From contig NW_019091478.1 in the NCBI RefSeq assembly GCF_001949145.1, forward strand, positions 559,746 through 623,745: a stretch of 64,000 nt of DNA, read 5' to 3'. Each line of letters starts with the position of its first letter. Positions within the stretch are counted from its first letter, which is position 1. Below are positions 1 to 33,300 of the stretch, piece by piece. The translations under genes were made by a program, and so were the position numbers. Under the pieces are notes generated by a model that saw nothing but the letters and a program-made list of their open reading frames with translations, ran no database searches and was not told the origin of the DNA. The DNA comes from Acanthaster planci. Its lineage: Eukaryota > Echinodermata > Asteroidea > Valvatida > Acanthasteridae.

Positions 1-166
1 AGCTGTGCTTCTTTGAAGTGTTCACCAAATGACCCAAAGAGTGACTTGAGCATAGGAGGGTTAAAGACAGGTGTACATGTCGATTAGTAAATTGATTCAA
101 ACCAAACCATTTAGCTCGTTTAAGAGTGTAATTTAATGGTGGGTTGTGTGTTGCTCCTTTACCCAG

Positions 167-20722
<20,556 letters not shown>

Positions 20723-20911
20723 ACCACGTGGTGTTGCCGAGGGGGGTGTTGACGTGGGACGACGGCATGGGCACGCGACCGGAAGGGAAGGTCTGTGCTG
20801 ATGTGACAGATGCCATGCATTGTCTCAAAAAAGACCATTGGAATATCTTGATAGACTGCGGGAGGACTGTATCTGTGAACTGCCATGGGGAGGGGCTGCA
20901 CAGTAGGTGAA

Positions 20912-21262
20912 AGAGTGTCGTGACAAGACCGTGGGAGTGTCTTGACAAGACCACAGGGAGTGTGACAAGACAATTGGAAGAGTCTGGACAAGTCCATGGG
21001 AGTGCCTTGGTAAGACCAAGGGAGTGTCTCAACAGACCTGTGGGGAGTGTCATGACAAAACCGCAGGGAGTGTCTCAACTCAACAGGCCAATGAGGAGTG
21101 TCTTGACAAAACCGCGGGAGTGTCTTCACAAGACAACGGGAGTGTCTTGGCGAGACCGTCTCAACGACCACTGGCAGCGTCCCAACAAGACCATTGGGAG
21201 TGACTCATCAAGACCAAATAAGCACCTCAACTGGACTGAACCCCGAGAATGTCTTGACAAAG
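20912..21262 (+). repeat. Degenerate minisatellite in the FER 3' UTR
   Basis: About a dozen imperfect copies of a 20-30 base unit of the form GGGAGTGTCTTGACAAGACC. The core GTCTTGACAAGAC is itself an inverted repeat, so each unit can form a small hairpin. Copies differ in spacing and by single bases, and the first is about 190 bases after the stop. Open frames on either strand through it are repeat artefacts. Confidence 0.8.
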
Positions 21263-21942
21263 CTGTAGAGCTCTTCAAAAGCTGTTTGGCGGGGATGACA
21301 TACCATGAAGTAAAAATTCTTGTCACAGGTTTGCAAGATATTTCTCTGGTTTGGAAATGTTTTCAACAGCTCGTGCAAAGCAAAATGTTGCAAGAAAGAG
21401 TGGAGATGGGCGATTCTTCTCACTACACTTTTTTTTAAAATTCAGTGAAAGTATATTTCAGGTTCATAAGTCAGCTAATGTGGCCTTCCGTCTGGGTGAA
21501 AGATTGCTTGTTCCGAAAGCAAAAATTGGTGTAAGCCAGCGTTGTAGTCGAGGTTATCATAGGTCCGTTACAAGTCATCAGTACGATGCCAGTTCTCAGG
21601 CTATTCAAGTGAACTGTGAAAAAAAAAGTATTCCTTCGTCATTTCTCACCCTGTTACTTATGACAGGTTTGGTGAGGGGACTCGTTACTTGACTTGTAAA
21701 GGGATTTGTGGCGGACTCGACTACATCCCTGGTGTTAACTGATGCGATTGGTTATGTATCTCTTCGTCGTTGCAGAGAAAAATGCTTTGTGGACGTAAGG
21801 CTGGTACCTAAGCAAAATTCTTATTTTTCCTAATTCTATTTTTGGAATACGTGTAATTCAGTACCGACATGCCTGTTAGTTCTGTTTGCCAAGAATTCCA
21901 ACTCATTCTGCTGTGAAATCCATGTTGTACATAAATGTAGTA

Positions 21943-21948
21943 AATAAA
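21943..21948 (+). terminator. Candidate FER polyadenylation signal (proximal)
   Basis: AATAAA in a U-rich setting followed within 30 bases by a TG-rich stretch (ttgtgtac). It would give a 3' UTR of about 1.2 kb. Confidence 0.45.
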
Positions 21949-21969
21949 AGTTTGGATTATACTGTAAAA

Positions 21970-24532
21970 TTGTGTACAATCTATATTTCATATTTTCTTG
22001 TCTTTCAAGAGAAACATTGTCTAGAGGCATGAAGCATGCATCTTGTTATTAAAAGAACAAGCAACGCCTTCTAAAAAGAGAAAGTTTCTTTTGTTTTAAC
22101 TTTCAACAATTCATATTGAATTTGCTTCAGACAATGAGTCTTTCTTTAAATAGAATTTATTTTCTGTGTAATAACTTTTGTAAGCTTTGTGGGAGCACTC
22201 ATTTGACACATTTTTGCTCTACCTGTTGTTATTATTTGTGCATTTAGAGTTTAGTTTAAAGCATCTGCTTTTAAAAGTCTTATTTCTGCATTTCCAAATT
22301 AATTTGTCATTTAATATGAGACACAAGGGTGGTTTTCAGGAATCCCAAAGTTGAGAAATATAGCATTGGTTTTTAAATTCATTCCCTCGTCAATGGTACA
22401 TTGCCAGCAAGTGTGAAGTCACATGGTCCAGCCAAGTTCTGAATGCAGTCTGAGAAAATTTCCAATATGCTGAGGTGTCGTACTTGACAAAGGTGTTGCT
22501 TTTTTTAGAATTAACCGCCGAGGACGCAAATTAATACACAAATACATGTACATTTAATGATGTTTGAGCAAAGTGTTCATAAGAAGACATTTGTGAATGG
22601 TTTTCCAAAATCAACCCTTGTCTGTAAAGAAGTGGAAAAAAGCATGGTGCTTTCGCCCTGAGGCCTCTTCAGTCTTTGTAGAGGCAACCCAAGTACTGTC
22701 TTTGACCCGTCAAGAATGGTTGTACAATTCACTAACGGGAAGTTCAGTTGTGAAATATAAGGAAGTGATTGTAAAGGCCTAGCAGTTGGCACTACTTCTC
22801 TTTGTGAAGTATAACAATTTTTCCAGTCACTTCCTCCAGGAAGACTTTCTGTATGTAATCTTTAGTGAGTGTGTGTGTGTTGAAGGGGGAGGCCTGCGAA
22901 GTGCTGCCAGAAAACTGGTGGGAGTTGCCCCCTTTCCCCACCACCCACTGCATGACGAAACGGTCAACAGTCACAGTGATACGCCTCCATATTTCTGCCT
23001 CTGAAGGGCACATTGAAAGCCTCACTAATGCCCTCTGTAAAGAACCACCCTTACTGATTGCTGAAATATTTCTAAGCTCCACGGATGGACCAGCTACATG
23101 CTGGGTCAGTGTTATATGTACATGTACAGGCGTACTTACTCAGAGGTTTTATCCATACAAGAGTCACATCATAGGGACTTGCAAATTAACCTATACAGAC
23201 AGGTGGTTGAGTACATATGGCATAGTGTATAGTCCTTTGATAATGCTGAGGGCAGTTTTCACGTTCTCAATACAAGACAGAGTGGCCATCATCAGTGATA
23301 CATTTTGGCAAAGTAGCCCAGTATGTATGTACTATATATAGTGCATTGCTTTTCCGTTGCACATTCATGCATGAAATGAGATACTTGCGTACTTGAAGGC
23401 TTTTAGATGTTTATGCATGTAGGGGAAGGGTAAATAGCTTTGTCACTGATGACGAGAGAAGAGATGACCAAACATTCCTTTATTTATTTCATTTGGGGAA
23501 GATTTAGTCTCGAGTTGACCAGTAAGTCTGCCAGAAATTGGAGCCCATACTACTATGGTTTCATATCTGTGCCTGGGTCATGCACACCTATGAAAAGCCT
23601 CTTTGACAAGTTGGGATATGAGACTTGGTACTTGAGTGTGATGGAAGTGCGGTATTATTTTGAGTGCACGTAAACGTAATTCAAATTATCAAGGACCTCA
23701 GTGTACCAGATCCTATTCAAATTTAACTCGTAGAAGGCTCATTCAGGGTTTCTGTCGGCTTCTCTGTTGTAAAGTGGCCCCTCTTAAACCTTGTCCATTT
23801 TCTCGCTGTGTTTCCCACCCTTGTCCTCACCCACAGCTTGGCCGGCGACACACTGGCGGAAATGGTCTTGGGTGTACACCTTGTAATTACCACACTGACA
23901 CTGGGAAATATTCCAACGCACTCAAATGGCAATTGTGATATGTTTGCATGCGATCGAGCAATCAACCACTTCCTTAATTGTATGCATCGTAGCATGGATG
24001 TGTAATTTCATATCCATGTGAAATATTGCTATGAATAGCATTTCATTGTATAGTACATGTACATGTAGGTATGTTATTGCAATTAATGTAAATTGTGATG
24101 AACTGTATTATGAATGATAGCTGTCTGATTAACAAATTATGTGAGAGCTCTATAATTTAAACTGGGAAGGGATTACACTTTTTATAAAATACTTCCACAG
24201 CTCAATTAAGGGTAGTGTAATATGAAAGTATGGGAAATGAGGTAATATTGTAATAAATATTATATGTATTTTGCTATGCAAATATTCATTGCTTAATTGG
24301 TGGGCAGTAAACATGAAAATACCAATTTTATCAGTCATTGAATAATGCGGAATAGATGACTTATTTAGATCAAAAAAGGATATTACTCAGATGGTCAAGT
24401 GAAATAAAAGACATATTTTTAATGTTGGTGTCCATTTACACTGTATGTTACTAGGCATGGCTGGGTAATTAGGGAATAATTCATTCTTACAAATGACACA
24501 AAGCTACAATGTATTATTTTTTTAAAGCAAAT
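21970..24532. other. Region between the two gene ends, no gene seen
   Basis: T-rich single-copy-looking DNA with few TACATG words (near 22540, 23120, 24055). Open frames here are short, match no family I know and lack coding character. Confidence 0.5.
24403..24408 (+). terminator. Candidate FER polyadenylation signal (distal)
   Basis: AATAAA followed by acatatttttaatgttggtg, so a GU-rich downstream element is present. It would give a 3' UTR of about 3.7 kb. Another AATAAA is at 24252-24257. Which is used cannot be told from sequence. Confidence 0.35.
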
Positions 24533-24538
24533 TTTATT
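24533..24538 (-). terminator. Candidate MGAT1 polyadenylation signal
   Basis: Minus-strand AATAAA followed by a T- and TG-rich stretch (TGTAGCTTTGTGTCATTTG). It lies where the plus strand changes from T-rich to A-rich. It implies a very long MGAT1 3' UTR (about 5.7 kb); a nearer signal may exist or be hidden in the gap. Confidence 0.25.
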
Positions 24539-27500
24539 TTTTTCCCACCAAAAAAAAAAATATTTTTTTTAAACAAACATCCCCAAATCCCACACCACTA
24601 TTAATAATGGCACAACCTGTTTTCATAGTGTACCATCCTTCTCCCAGTTTATACACAAAATGAGGGAAGATGGTTGCCATGATGTACAGTGTGCATGTGG
24701 AAAAATTTTGATAAAGTGATGATATCCAGACCAGAAATGGTCCATTTCCGAATGTCAATTTGTACACTCGCGGAGGGGATCAAGGGTCGAGATAAAAGAG
24801 CACTCTTTGCATTCTCATAATGATAAAAACAGATGGCCCTGAAAACCACCCCCCAAAAATATGAAAGACTATGCCAGAAAGAAAAACCCTAACAGAATTC
24901 AACCAGAAAGTAAGAACAAATTCTTTTTCCCAGGACAATAATAAACCTTTCATACAGAATTTATCAGAATTATCAGGCAGTGGTGTAACATCTAAAAATT
25001 TGTTTGGAAATATTTTCAGAGGAATGAAACGTCTGGTAGGGAAAAAATTAATTTAATAAACACTGTAAACCTAAAACAAATGAACAGCTATTTATAAGAG
25101 AAACAAATTCATAAATGGGAAAAAATCAAAAATCTGAAAAACTGGTAAAGAATTTCCTCTCACAGATTACCTATGCCAGACTCTATATATAAGATATTAA
25201 TTTAGTCAAAAATATTTTGATTATACATTATTTCCCCCTAATAATAATTCCCTAGCATGTTTAAAACATACATGTAATTTCAAAAAACTTCACTTCAAAA
25301 TTCAGAACAGTCCACTCCAAAAGTATGTTGTGGAACCTTGCTGTGACTTCTGGTGTTTTTGATTTGAAATGGCCATTGGGTCTTCTTTGGAATAAAATTG
25401 AATTAAAATCTTACCTAACCAAACAGTGCAAAAGACCAGTGAATGAAGGCTTATGGAGAATGTGATGGTGCCTCTGTAAATACACCAGTGCAAAGGTTAC
25501 AGAGGTCAACCGTGGAACAATGGCACAGAAACTTACTACACACGAACTACCCACTGCTAACAAATGAGGCTTTTGAAGTAAATGCCAGTTTGCTAGCACC
25601 ATTTTGTCCCTAGCAGCTCCGTCAAATCTGGCCCCAATCACAGTGTCAGTACCCTTCACATGTCCATATCTAGAATTTTAGGTCCATACTTCAACACTAC
25701 AGAGAAATAACAAGGCAGCCAGATGTCATATGAAGCTGTCCATTACTCGACAAAACACTGGAAACGACTGACCCTCAAACTCCCTCCCTAGCTCATCCAC
25801 ATGCAGAAATAACACCAAATTAATAAATTCTCTTCGGTCTATTAACATGAGGTTGTTCCACCAACTTTTTAATTTACTCAGACACTGGAAATCTTCACAG
25901 CGCTACCCACTGATGAACGCACATGCCTAGTATGTCAATCACAAAGACAACTGCTTCTCAGACATGTCGTCGAATGCTTGACCCTCTGCTGATAGGTAAT
26001 GCTAGGCAACAGTTAACCCTTAACTCTATGGACATTTTTGCTCTGAGCCTTCCCGGATCCTTCAAAATCCTCCTTGGGTGCGTTCTTTGTCTCAACACTT
26101 CCAAGGAACACCAAGCCTCATGTCAGGTAATGGTAGCTGGGCTCAACCTCCCTTGATCCTGCAAAATCCTTACAAATCTCCAGGAGAATTCCAAAGGATC
26201 TTGGAGGGCTGTCCCCAAACCCTCCGCATTAAGAATGCCCAGTTTGACAGGATTACATGTAAATGCTTAACGCTGGTGGTTTCAGACAAACCTATGAGGA
26301 TGTGTTTCGGCTACTTTACAAATTACTGTTTAAATAGGTAAAAGTGGTTGAAAAATCAATTTATATTTTTCACATTTGATTTACTGAATATAATACACAA
26401 TACAACATGAAACAAAAAGTGCTGATCGAGAGAGATTATTTTCCATTTAAGGACTAATTATCCATATTTTGTAGAATTTTGCTCAGATCCAAACCATACC
26501 TTTGGAAATAATGGAGTCATAAAGTTGAGCCAAAAAAGAACAAAAACCAGATCTACATATTAAACTCAAAGCCTTTTTTTCCCCTCTATTATTATCCCTG
26601 ATCAGGTCAGTCTGAAAATCTCCAATCCCACTCAGAAGATGAGGCTTGGCACAAGACTTAAATTCCAAGCATGTACACGTGTGTTTCTCAGTGAATGTGT
26701 GTGCATGTAAAGCACACACACTGACACATGTAGTTTTAGAGCCAGGAACTTAAAAACCTTTTTATGACAGCCACCGCTGGTCAAACGCTGATGCATGTAT
26801 TGAACCCACGTAACTCAAGAATCTTGGGTCCAAATCACTCCCAGTCTAGGAGTTATCTACTCACTTCAATGAAGGGAACTATCCAGGCTTGGTAAACCAA
26901 ACTCGGGGATGTACAGGCAAGGACGCAAGGAATGGACCAACAAAAACAACGGTAGTTCCAGATTCGTTCAAAATATGTTTCAGGGACCTACTAATACATT
27001 TTTCCCACGCTACAGAAAGGAGCGTAAATCAGAAAATTACTCTAAAATATGAAAACCTCTGGCTCCCGCCTATTTCTTTGGTACTTAGCTCACACCGGAG
27101 ATACATGTATATGCTCGAGTGAGTGACAGAATATCACTTTATGGAAACTCTTTCCATCAATCTGTGAGTTTCCGGGGGGGTAGCATGGATCTGAAACAAG
27201 CAGTGAGAGTTATAATAAATGGCTAGATCACTGTGTTGTGTCACATACAAACTTCCCAGCCTCCCCCCCTCCTCGACCAAATCCAAGCTTTGCCACACCG
27301 ATTCCATTTCCCATTTACACCAAGCACCTGCACATGTCACAGGCAGGTGTACAGTTCGAGAAGTTCAGGAGGGTTTAAACCATTCCATCAGACTGCCAAA
27401 AATAGAAAAACAAAATGGAAAATGGCAATAAACCCTCTTTTTAGTCACAGCTCTATCCATCCCTGTATTAACCCATGAACTGCACAGACCCAAACAGCCC

Positions 27501-28333
27501 ATCTTTATGGCACATACAAAGATATTGTACAAGCATGTACTATTTAAAAATTTATATTGACACATTCAAGTTATTACAAAAATAAAAGGCACATTTCAAC
27601 ATCTCTTTTCTGATTCTAAATGCAGGGTCCAATTTCATAGAGTTTTCACTACTGCCAACAATGTGTGCAGGTGAATATTTGGGTTTAAAATGTCCCTGTT
27701 ACTTTCTTCCAACCAATCCTATACAAAACAGCTGTCTGATACGTTCTTGTGCGATTATGATTCCGGGTAGTCACTGGGGCTGCGTCCTAATCTTTGTGAC
27801 TAAGGCTACACGCAGATCTTCAATAGTTGCAAACGTATATTGGCACATCCTGGCAACAGCCGTAGCCGTAGCGACCGAAGACAGTTTCCGACCCGACCCG
27901 GCCTACTCCTTATCACAGAGGATGGCTTACTCTGAGTGCATCTTTCAGTACTTTTGTGCAGTCCAAATGAATGATAGGGCCCGTCGGTCTTATCCTGGTG
28001 AACAAAAGCTGTGCCTTCAAGATGGCCACTGTGCAAAGAATTCACTGGCTCTTCGGTCACAATTTCCAGAGACATACATGTAGCGGTCATATTATTCAGT
28101 GGTCACTGGATTGTACCAATTTTGGTTACAGTGACCAGCAATATCTATGATTCCCACGTACCAAGCATCCCAGGGATGTTGCTACTGTACTCCATTTGGC
28201 TTTGGAAAGTGACGAAATCCTTCGATAAGAATAGCTGACAGTGTACCGACACCTTGCAGCAGAAACTTTCACACTACTTGTAAGTAGTTTTTGTGCAACA
28301 AAGACAAACCACTTAGGGAAGTGCTTGTTAGCT
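24539..28333. other. MGAT1 3' flank, no coding region seen
   Basis: A-rich on the plus strand, as are the MGAT1 introns, so it may be transcribed on the minus strand as 3' UTR. Contains ATCCTTCAAAATCC-type repeat fragments near 26050-26220. No recognisable protein or RNA gene. Confidence 0.4.
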
Positions 28334-29049
28334 NNNNNNNNNNNNNNNNNNNNNNNNNNNNNNNNNNNNNNNNNNNNNNNNNNNNNNNNNNNNNNNNNNN
28401 NNNNNNNNNNNNNNNNNNNNNNNNNNNNNNNNNNNNNNNNNNNNNNNNNNNNNNNNNNNNNNNNNNNNNNNNNNNNNNNNNNNNNNNNNNNNNNNNNNNN
28501 NNNNNNNNNNNNNNNNNNNNNNNNNNNNNNNNNNNNNNNNNNNNNNNNNNNNNNNNNNNNNNNNNNNNNNNNNNNNNNNNNNNNNNNNNNNNNNNNNNNN
28601 NNNNNNNNNNNNNNNNNNNNNNNNNNNNNNNNNNNNNNNNNNNNNNNNNNNNNNNNNNNNNNNNNNNNNNNNNNNNNNNNNNNNNNNNNNNNNNNNNNNN
28701 NNNNNNNNNNNNNNNNNNNNNNNNNNNNNNNNNNNNNNNNNNNNNNNNNNNNNNNNNNNNNNNNNNNNNNNNNNNNNNNNNNNNNNNNNNNNNNNNNNNN
28801 NNNNNNNNNNNNNNNNNNNNNNNNNNNNNNNNNNNNNNNNNNNNNNNNNNNNNNNNNNNNNNNNNNNNNNNNNNNNNNNNNNNNNNNNNNNNNNNNNNNN
28901 NNNNNNNNNNNNNNNNNNNNNNNNNNNNNNNNNNNNNNNNNNNNNNNNNNNNNNNNNNNNNNNNNNNNNNNNNNNNNNNNNNNNNNNNNNNNNNNNNNNN
29001 NNNNNNNNNNNNNNNNNNNNNNNNNNNNNNNNNNNNNNNNNNNNNNNNN
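28334..29049. other. Assembly gap (716 N)
   Basis: A run of N. Open frames across it are artefacts of undetermined bases. Confidence 0.99.
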
Positions 29050-30259
29050 ATGAAGGACTACATACATCTGTGCGTGTATTTTCAGGCTGAGTGCCGAAAA
29101 TGTCAGCAAAGTCTTCAGTTCAGAGCTTCAGCAGCAGAACATTACCAGTACATGTACACAGGAACAGCAGTGAAAAGGCTCATTAACTTACTCCAGACAA
29201 AAGTACAGTTACCAAGTGACTGCAAATACTTAAACAATACATGTAGAGGTGGCATAGTGTGAGCAGGTGTGATCAAGTTTAGTGAACTGTATACGCACTG
29301 TAGAAGGACCACTGCATGTATTCGAGGGATAACTCTGCTTGACAGCACTATGAAACTGGCCCCTGAACATGAATCCTAATTGATTCCTGTTTTCATGAAC
29401 ATTGTGTGCTCCTGTGGATGGGCACGTCCAGCACGTTGTCTGAAGGACATGCTATAAAAACAATCACTTCAATTGGCGAGTGCTCTGTGAGTGCTGTTTT
29501 GCTGATGCTGGTTGATGCCGGTTGCCTCGCAGGTCGTGCGGCCTGTGTGTATCCCACGGTTGATTCAAGCGAGGGCGCCCTATCAAACGCATCCTGCATT
29601 GGTCTCTGCTATCATTTCAATCCAGTCAGCGGTTTGTCCTGCTGAACATGAACCGGTGCTCCTTTCAAGAAAAAACCCTATTTTCTAGCTTTCACCGTAT
29701 CTGGAATGAAATAGATGTGGCCTGAGGCTGCTAAGAAGGGTGTAAGTAGTTGGAATTTGACACACGCGGAGTACTGTTACCATGGTTACCTAGACTTGCA
29801 CTGTTTGCGCTGCACTCATTTGCTGTCTGAAGTGAAAAAGTACAAAGCATCCTCTCTATTGGTCAAAACTCTGAACACAGCCTGTAATATCACCTCACGC
29901 AGATTTAGGGTCAAAGAATGGTCCGCAAGACCTCTGACACAGGGGTTGACCATGTCCATATCCACCTGTGCATGGCCAAGCACTGCAGGCCGTGTGTGCA
30001 TGTACGCGTACTTAAGAACACGTCCAATCAGGCTAGAGGACAGGTAGTGTTCGTGAGGTGCCCAGGAACCCATGCAATTTCAGAAGCTTTGAAGGCGTTG
30101 CGTCGTCCTCAGATGTACATCTTCTGTGAGATCAGGTCTCCAGTCTAAAGTCTCATGATTCCAAACTAGCACTGCTGGCTCACGTCTAGCGGTCTGACCG
30201 CACAGCGCCACCAAGAGTTCAATCTCATGAGATGGCGGTGGCCAATTATAGAGCCTGCG
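29050..30259 (-). other. MGAT1: MGAT1 3' UTR or flank next to the stop codon
   Basis: Non-coding on both strands as far as I can see. The 50 bases beside the stop codon (30203-30255) resemble one arm of the foldback element at 19543-19715 (GCGCCACCAAGAGTT and GGCCAATTATA). Confidence 0.5.
30203..30255. repeat. Partial copy of the 19.6-kb foldback arm next to the MGAT1 stop
   Basis: GCGCCACCAAGAGTT and GGCCAATTATA occur in the same order and close to the spacing seen in the arm of the foldback at 19543-19715. The middle is diverged. Confidence 0.45.
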
Positions 30260-30373
30260 TTAACTCCACGTATGGTCATATCCTTTCCAGTCTTCTGTTG
30301 GTGCCAGGTAGACCCGATGACCGTTAAACATAAAACTGACCACTCCCATGTAGCCAGCTCGTGGAACCCCAGA
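30260..30373 (-). CDS. MGAT1: MGAT1 last coding exon and stop
   Basis: Residues 428-464 and TAA (30262-30260). [14 protein letters not shown] and GHRVYLAP...GYDHTWS align to the very end of mammalian GnT-I (GYDPSWN). Acceptor is CTCCAG|T. Confidence 0.95.
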   Translation of the reverse strand, partial: SGVPRAGYMGVVSFMFNGHRVYLAPTEDWKGYDHTWS

Positions 30374-33300
30374 CTGGAGAAAAAAGATTGAAAAAAACTG
30401 AACCTTTAAAAAAAGAGGGATGAATTCAAGACTTCTGTTAAATGTGTTAAAAAAGCAAGTCTGGTCAGAGCCATTTGGCTCATCAGGCCGGCGTTTATCC
30501 CCCGTTTCCTTAGCATGAAACGACTGAGAATATTTCTATTCCCCCCAGATGGAGTGCCAGTCTATCACAGGTTGCTTCTCAGCTAATGCTGGACCCAATC
30601 TACACTCCTGGGTGGAGAGAGGCAAGCAGGGGTGAAGTGGCTTGCTAAGGGCCACAAGATACTGCCAGCAGTTGGATCTGAACCTCCAATCCTATGACTG
30701 GAAGCCACAGACCCAAACCACTTGGCAACATGCCCCTTCCGTTATATGTGACTGAGGAAAAAACAAGCTGACACATGTAAACCCAGTGGAACAAAATAAG
30801 TCTTATGTAGCCAGAGCCATTCTTGAGTTAAAAGCCTTTCATGTGAATGAATTGGAACTCTTGCATTATTTTACTTACACACAGTCCATTTTCATCAATA
30901 TGCCAAACTGAGGGATATCTAAAACAAAGAGCTCTGTTTGCCCTCTTTAATGTAAACTGGGGAAACTAATGGCCTTATGACTCATTTTGTGGGATCCGGT
31001 TACAAGCTGGAGGATCCCAAGAAAAGGCCTGTGAGACACATGCCCTGTGTTCTGGAGGGTTACAGGTTCACATCCCCATTGTGTAACTGTTCTTTGCTTT
31101 GTTTTGACTTCTGCTATCCACATTGAGCAGAAGCACCCCCTCCTCAGTTAAAAAAGAGCCAGGTTGGTGGGGAGTGTTCATGTTTGTTTAGTGACCCAAC
31201 AGTAACAAGTGCATTTCAAAAGTCGTTTGTGAACCAGTAAAGTGCCAGTTCCCACCAAATGAGCCTGCATTGCAAGAAAAACTGTGCCCTCCATTGGTCC
31301 AACTCGGGGCTCATAGACTACCAAGGCGTGGCGTCCTTTGAACTGCTAAGTGTAAGTGCAAATGAATGAAGTATGCGCATGTTGGATCGCGCCTTGGTTC
31401 TCGAGCTAAAGCCTTTTACACACAAATTAAGTATGTGACGTGTTCACTTCAGTACTGTCTGCTGGAAGACGAAGAAACAAACAACTACGAGAATGACAGG
31501 TTTTTCTGAAAACGACGATTTGTCAAAGTCCCTTAAGCACAGGGTCAGGCTTAATTTTGGCTTTTGATTTTTCGTGAAATGAACAACAATGCACAAGCAT
31601 TGCATCGGAACTCCACAACTGTCCGGTAATCAGAGTGAGACTTCTGGGTTCCCTCCCGACTGCTTGCTAATTTACCTTTAGGTCCTGCATGATTCCCAGC
31701 TGTTTGGTCAACAATTTGAAGCTGTTTTTGTTGGTGTACGTGACTCGGACCGCTTTCTGGCCTATTGTGTTCTGCTTCAGTTGTTCCATTGTGACCTCGG
31801 GTGCTCCGTACACCGCCTTCTTGAACATGGGGTCAAAATTTTCCTGGTGACATAAGAAATTCAGAGAGACGTGGTATTAATGTAGAAGTTGTATCTTTTG
31901 AACTTTCAACACATCTAAATTTACAAGTCTCCACACGCTGATCATCTACGGCAGTTCTACCGTACTCTTTTTTACTCAATCACATGAAGTCTGTATTTTC
32001 ATAATTTCCAGAGATGTCCAATTTCACATCAAAAGTGATCAGGAGAGTGTCAACTGGCAACACACACAAAAACAGCTATGTAGTTAGTGCACAAAGAGAC
32101 CTGGTGTTGTAGTCATGTACTTTTCAAGTATCAAGTTCTCAGCCAAATCTGGAACTGGTTAGAAAGAAAAAAGGCTGAAGAACATGGAATTGGATGGTAA
32201 TTGTACAAAGATAAGATTAATCACAAAACAAATATTTTAGACATCAGACATGCCAGATTTGTCAGACTTAATTTTTACAAAGAAAGGTACTTGAAAAGTG
32301 AGTACTTTTTGAATGCTTCAGCTACAAAAACAGTGATGGTCTGAAGTCATAATTTAATTTTGTAATCTTACGTTTTGCATTTACTGCTTAATGCCCAATT
32401 CCCTTCTAACAAGTTCAATTCTTGGCAGAGACCTTGGTACTCAAAAAGCACCCAAGTACCGGTACTGAGAGGAAAAGTACAAATTTTACCTTCAAATAAG
32501 CCCAAACAAGATAAATGTATGTAGTCTCCTATTATATCAGAGAGAAAATTTTTTCAGATGCAGGGCAGGCCACCACAGATGAAAGGATGATTACATGTAT
32601 ATACAGATATTAGCAAGGGGTACTTTGAAACATTTTCTCCAACACTGTCACAATTTTTTTTTCCTGTGCTGAGCCATCAGGGGTTTAAGTAATGTCTTGC
32701 AGTAATCTTGACGCAAATTTTGTGAAAATCGGACATACCACTCATGCAAAACTCCTATTTTCTCAAGACGTGTTGGTCAACAAATGCACATCTTTCCTAT
32801 TGATGTGCTCAATGCACCGAAGTCAGCACACATGAGGCCACAAATTTAAATGACCAAAACGACAAAACTGTATGTGGGATTGAATTGAAACTTCACAGAT
32901 GCACTTTACAGAATCGCCTTCATCTGTATACCAAGTTTCAAAAAGATCCGGCATGGGGCAGTCGAGTTGGGGGGGGGCAGAAACCTGGCTCTTTTAGGAT
33001 TGAGTTCACCAACACACAAACAGCAGTTTTGCTCTGGTTGCAGTAACACTTCAACTAATATGAATCTCACTTCTTTGTTTTCAACCAACCTTCTTCAGTA
33101 ACGACAGGTCCAGCTTCGTGAATGCCACTGATTTCTTGTTGAGTTTGATGTACTTCAAATGCTGTTCAAAAAATTGGCCCCTGCAAGAGGACGACACATG
33201 ACGTGATGTCAGGCAATCCGTTTTTTTTTCTTTTTTGTTGATTGACTGTGAAACACAAATCTGCTTTCTTTTGAGTTACACATTCTTCAAAACTCTGTGC

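Larger units (their letters stand above)
20723..21948 (+). other. FER: FER 3' UTR, shorter form
   Basis: Sequence from the stop codon to the first good AATAAA. It contains the minisatellite at 20912-21262. The end is inferred from the signal only; transcripts would be needed to fix it. Confidence 0.5.

Noticed and set aside
28126-29262. Very long open frames on both strands
   Set aside because: They run through the 716-base N gap; the open stretch is undetermined sequence, not coding DNA.
31010-31085. Possible tRNA-like sequence with a B-box-like GGTTCACATCC
   Set aside because: No convincing A box or cloverleaf; too weak to call a gene or a SINE.
32115-32300. 12-base inverted pair ACTTTTCAAGTA / TACTTGAAAAGT
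   Set aside because: Too short over this distance in A+T-rich DNA; no flanking arm similarity.
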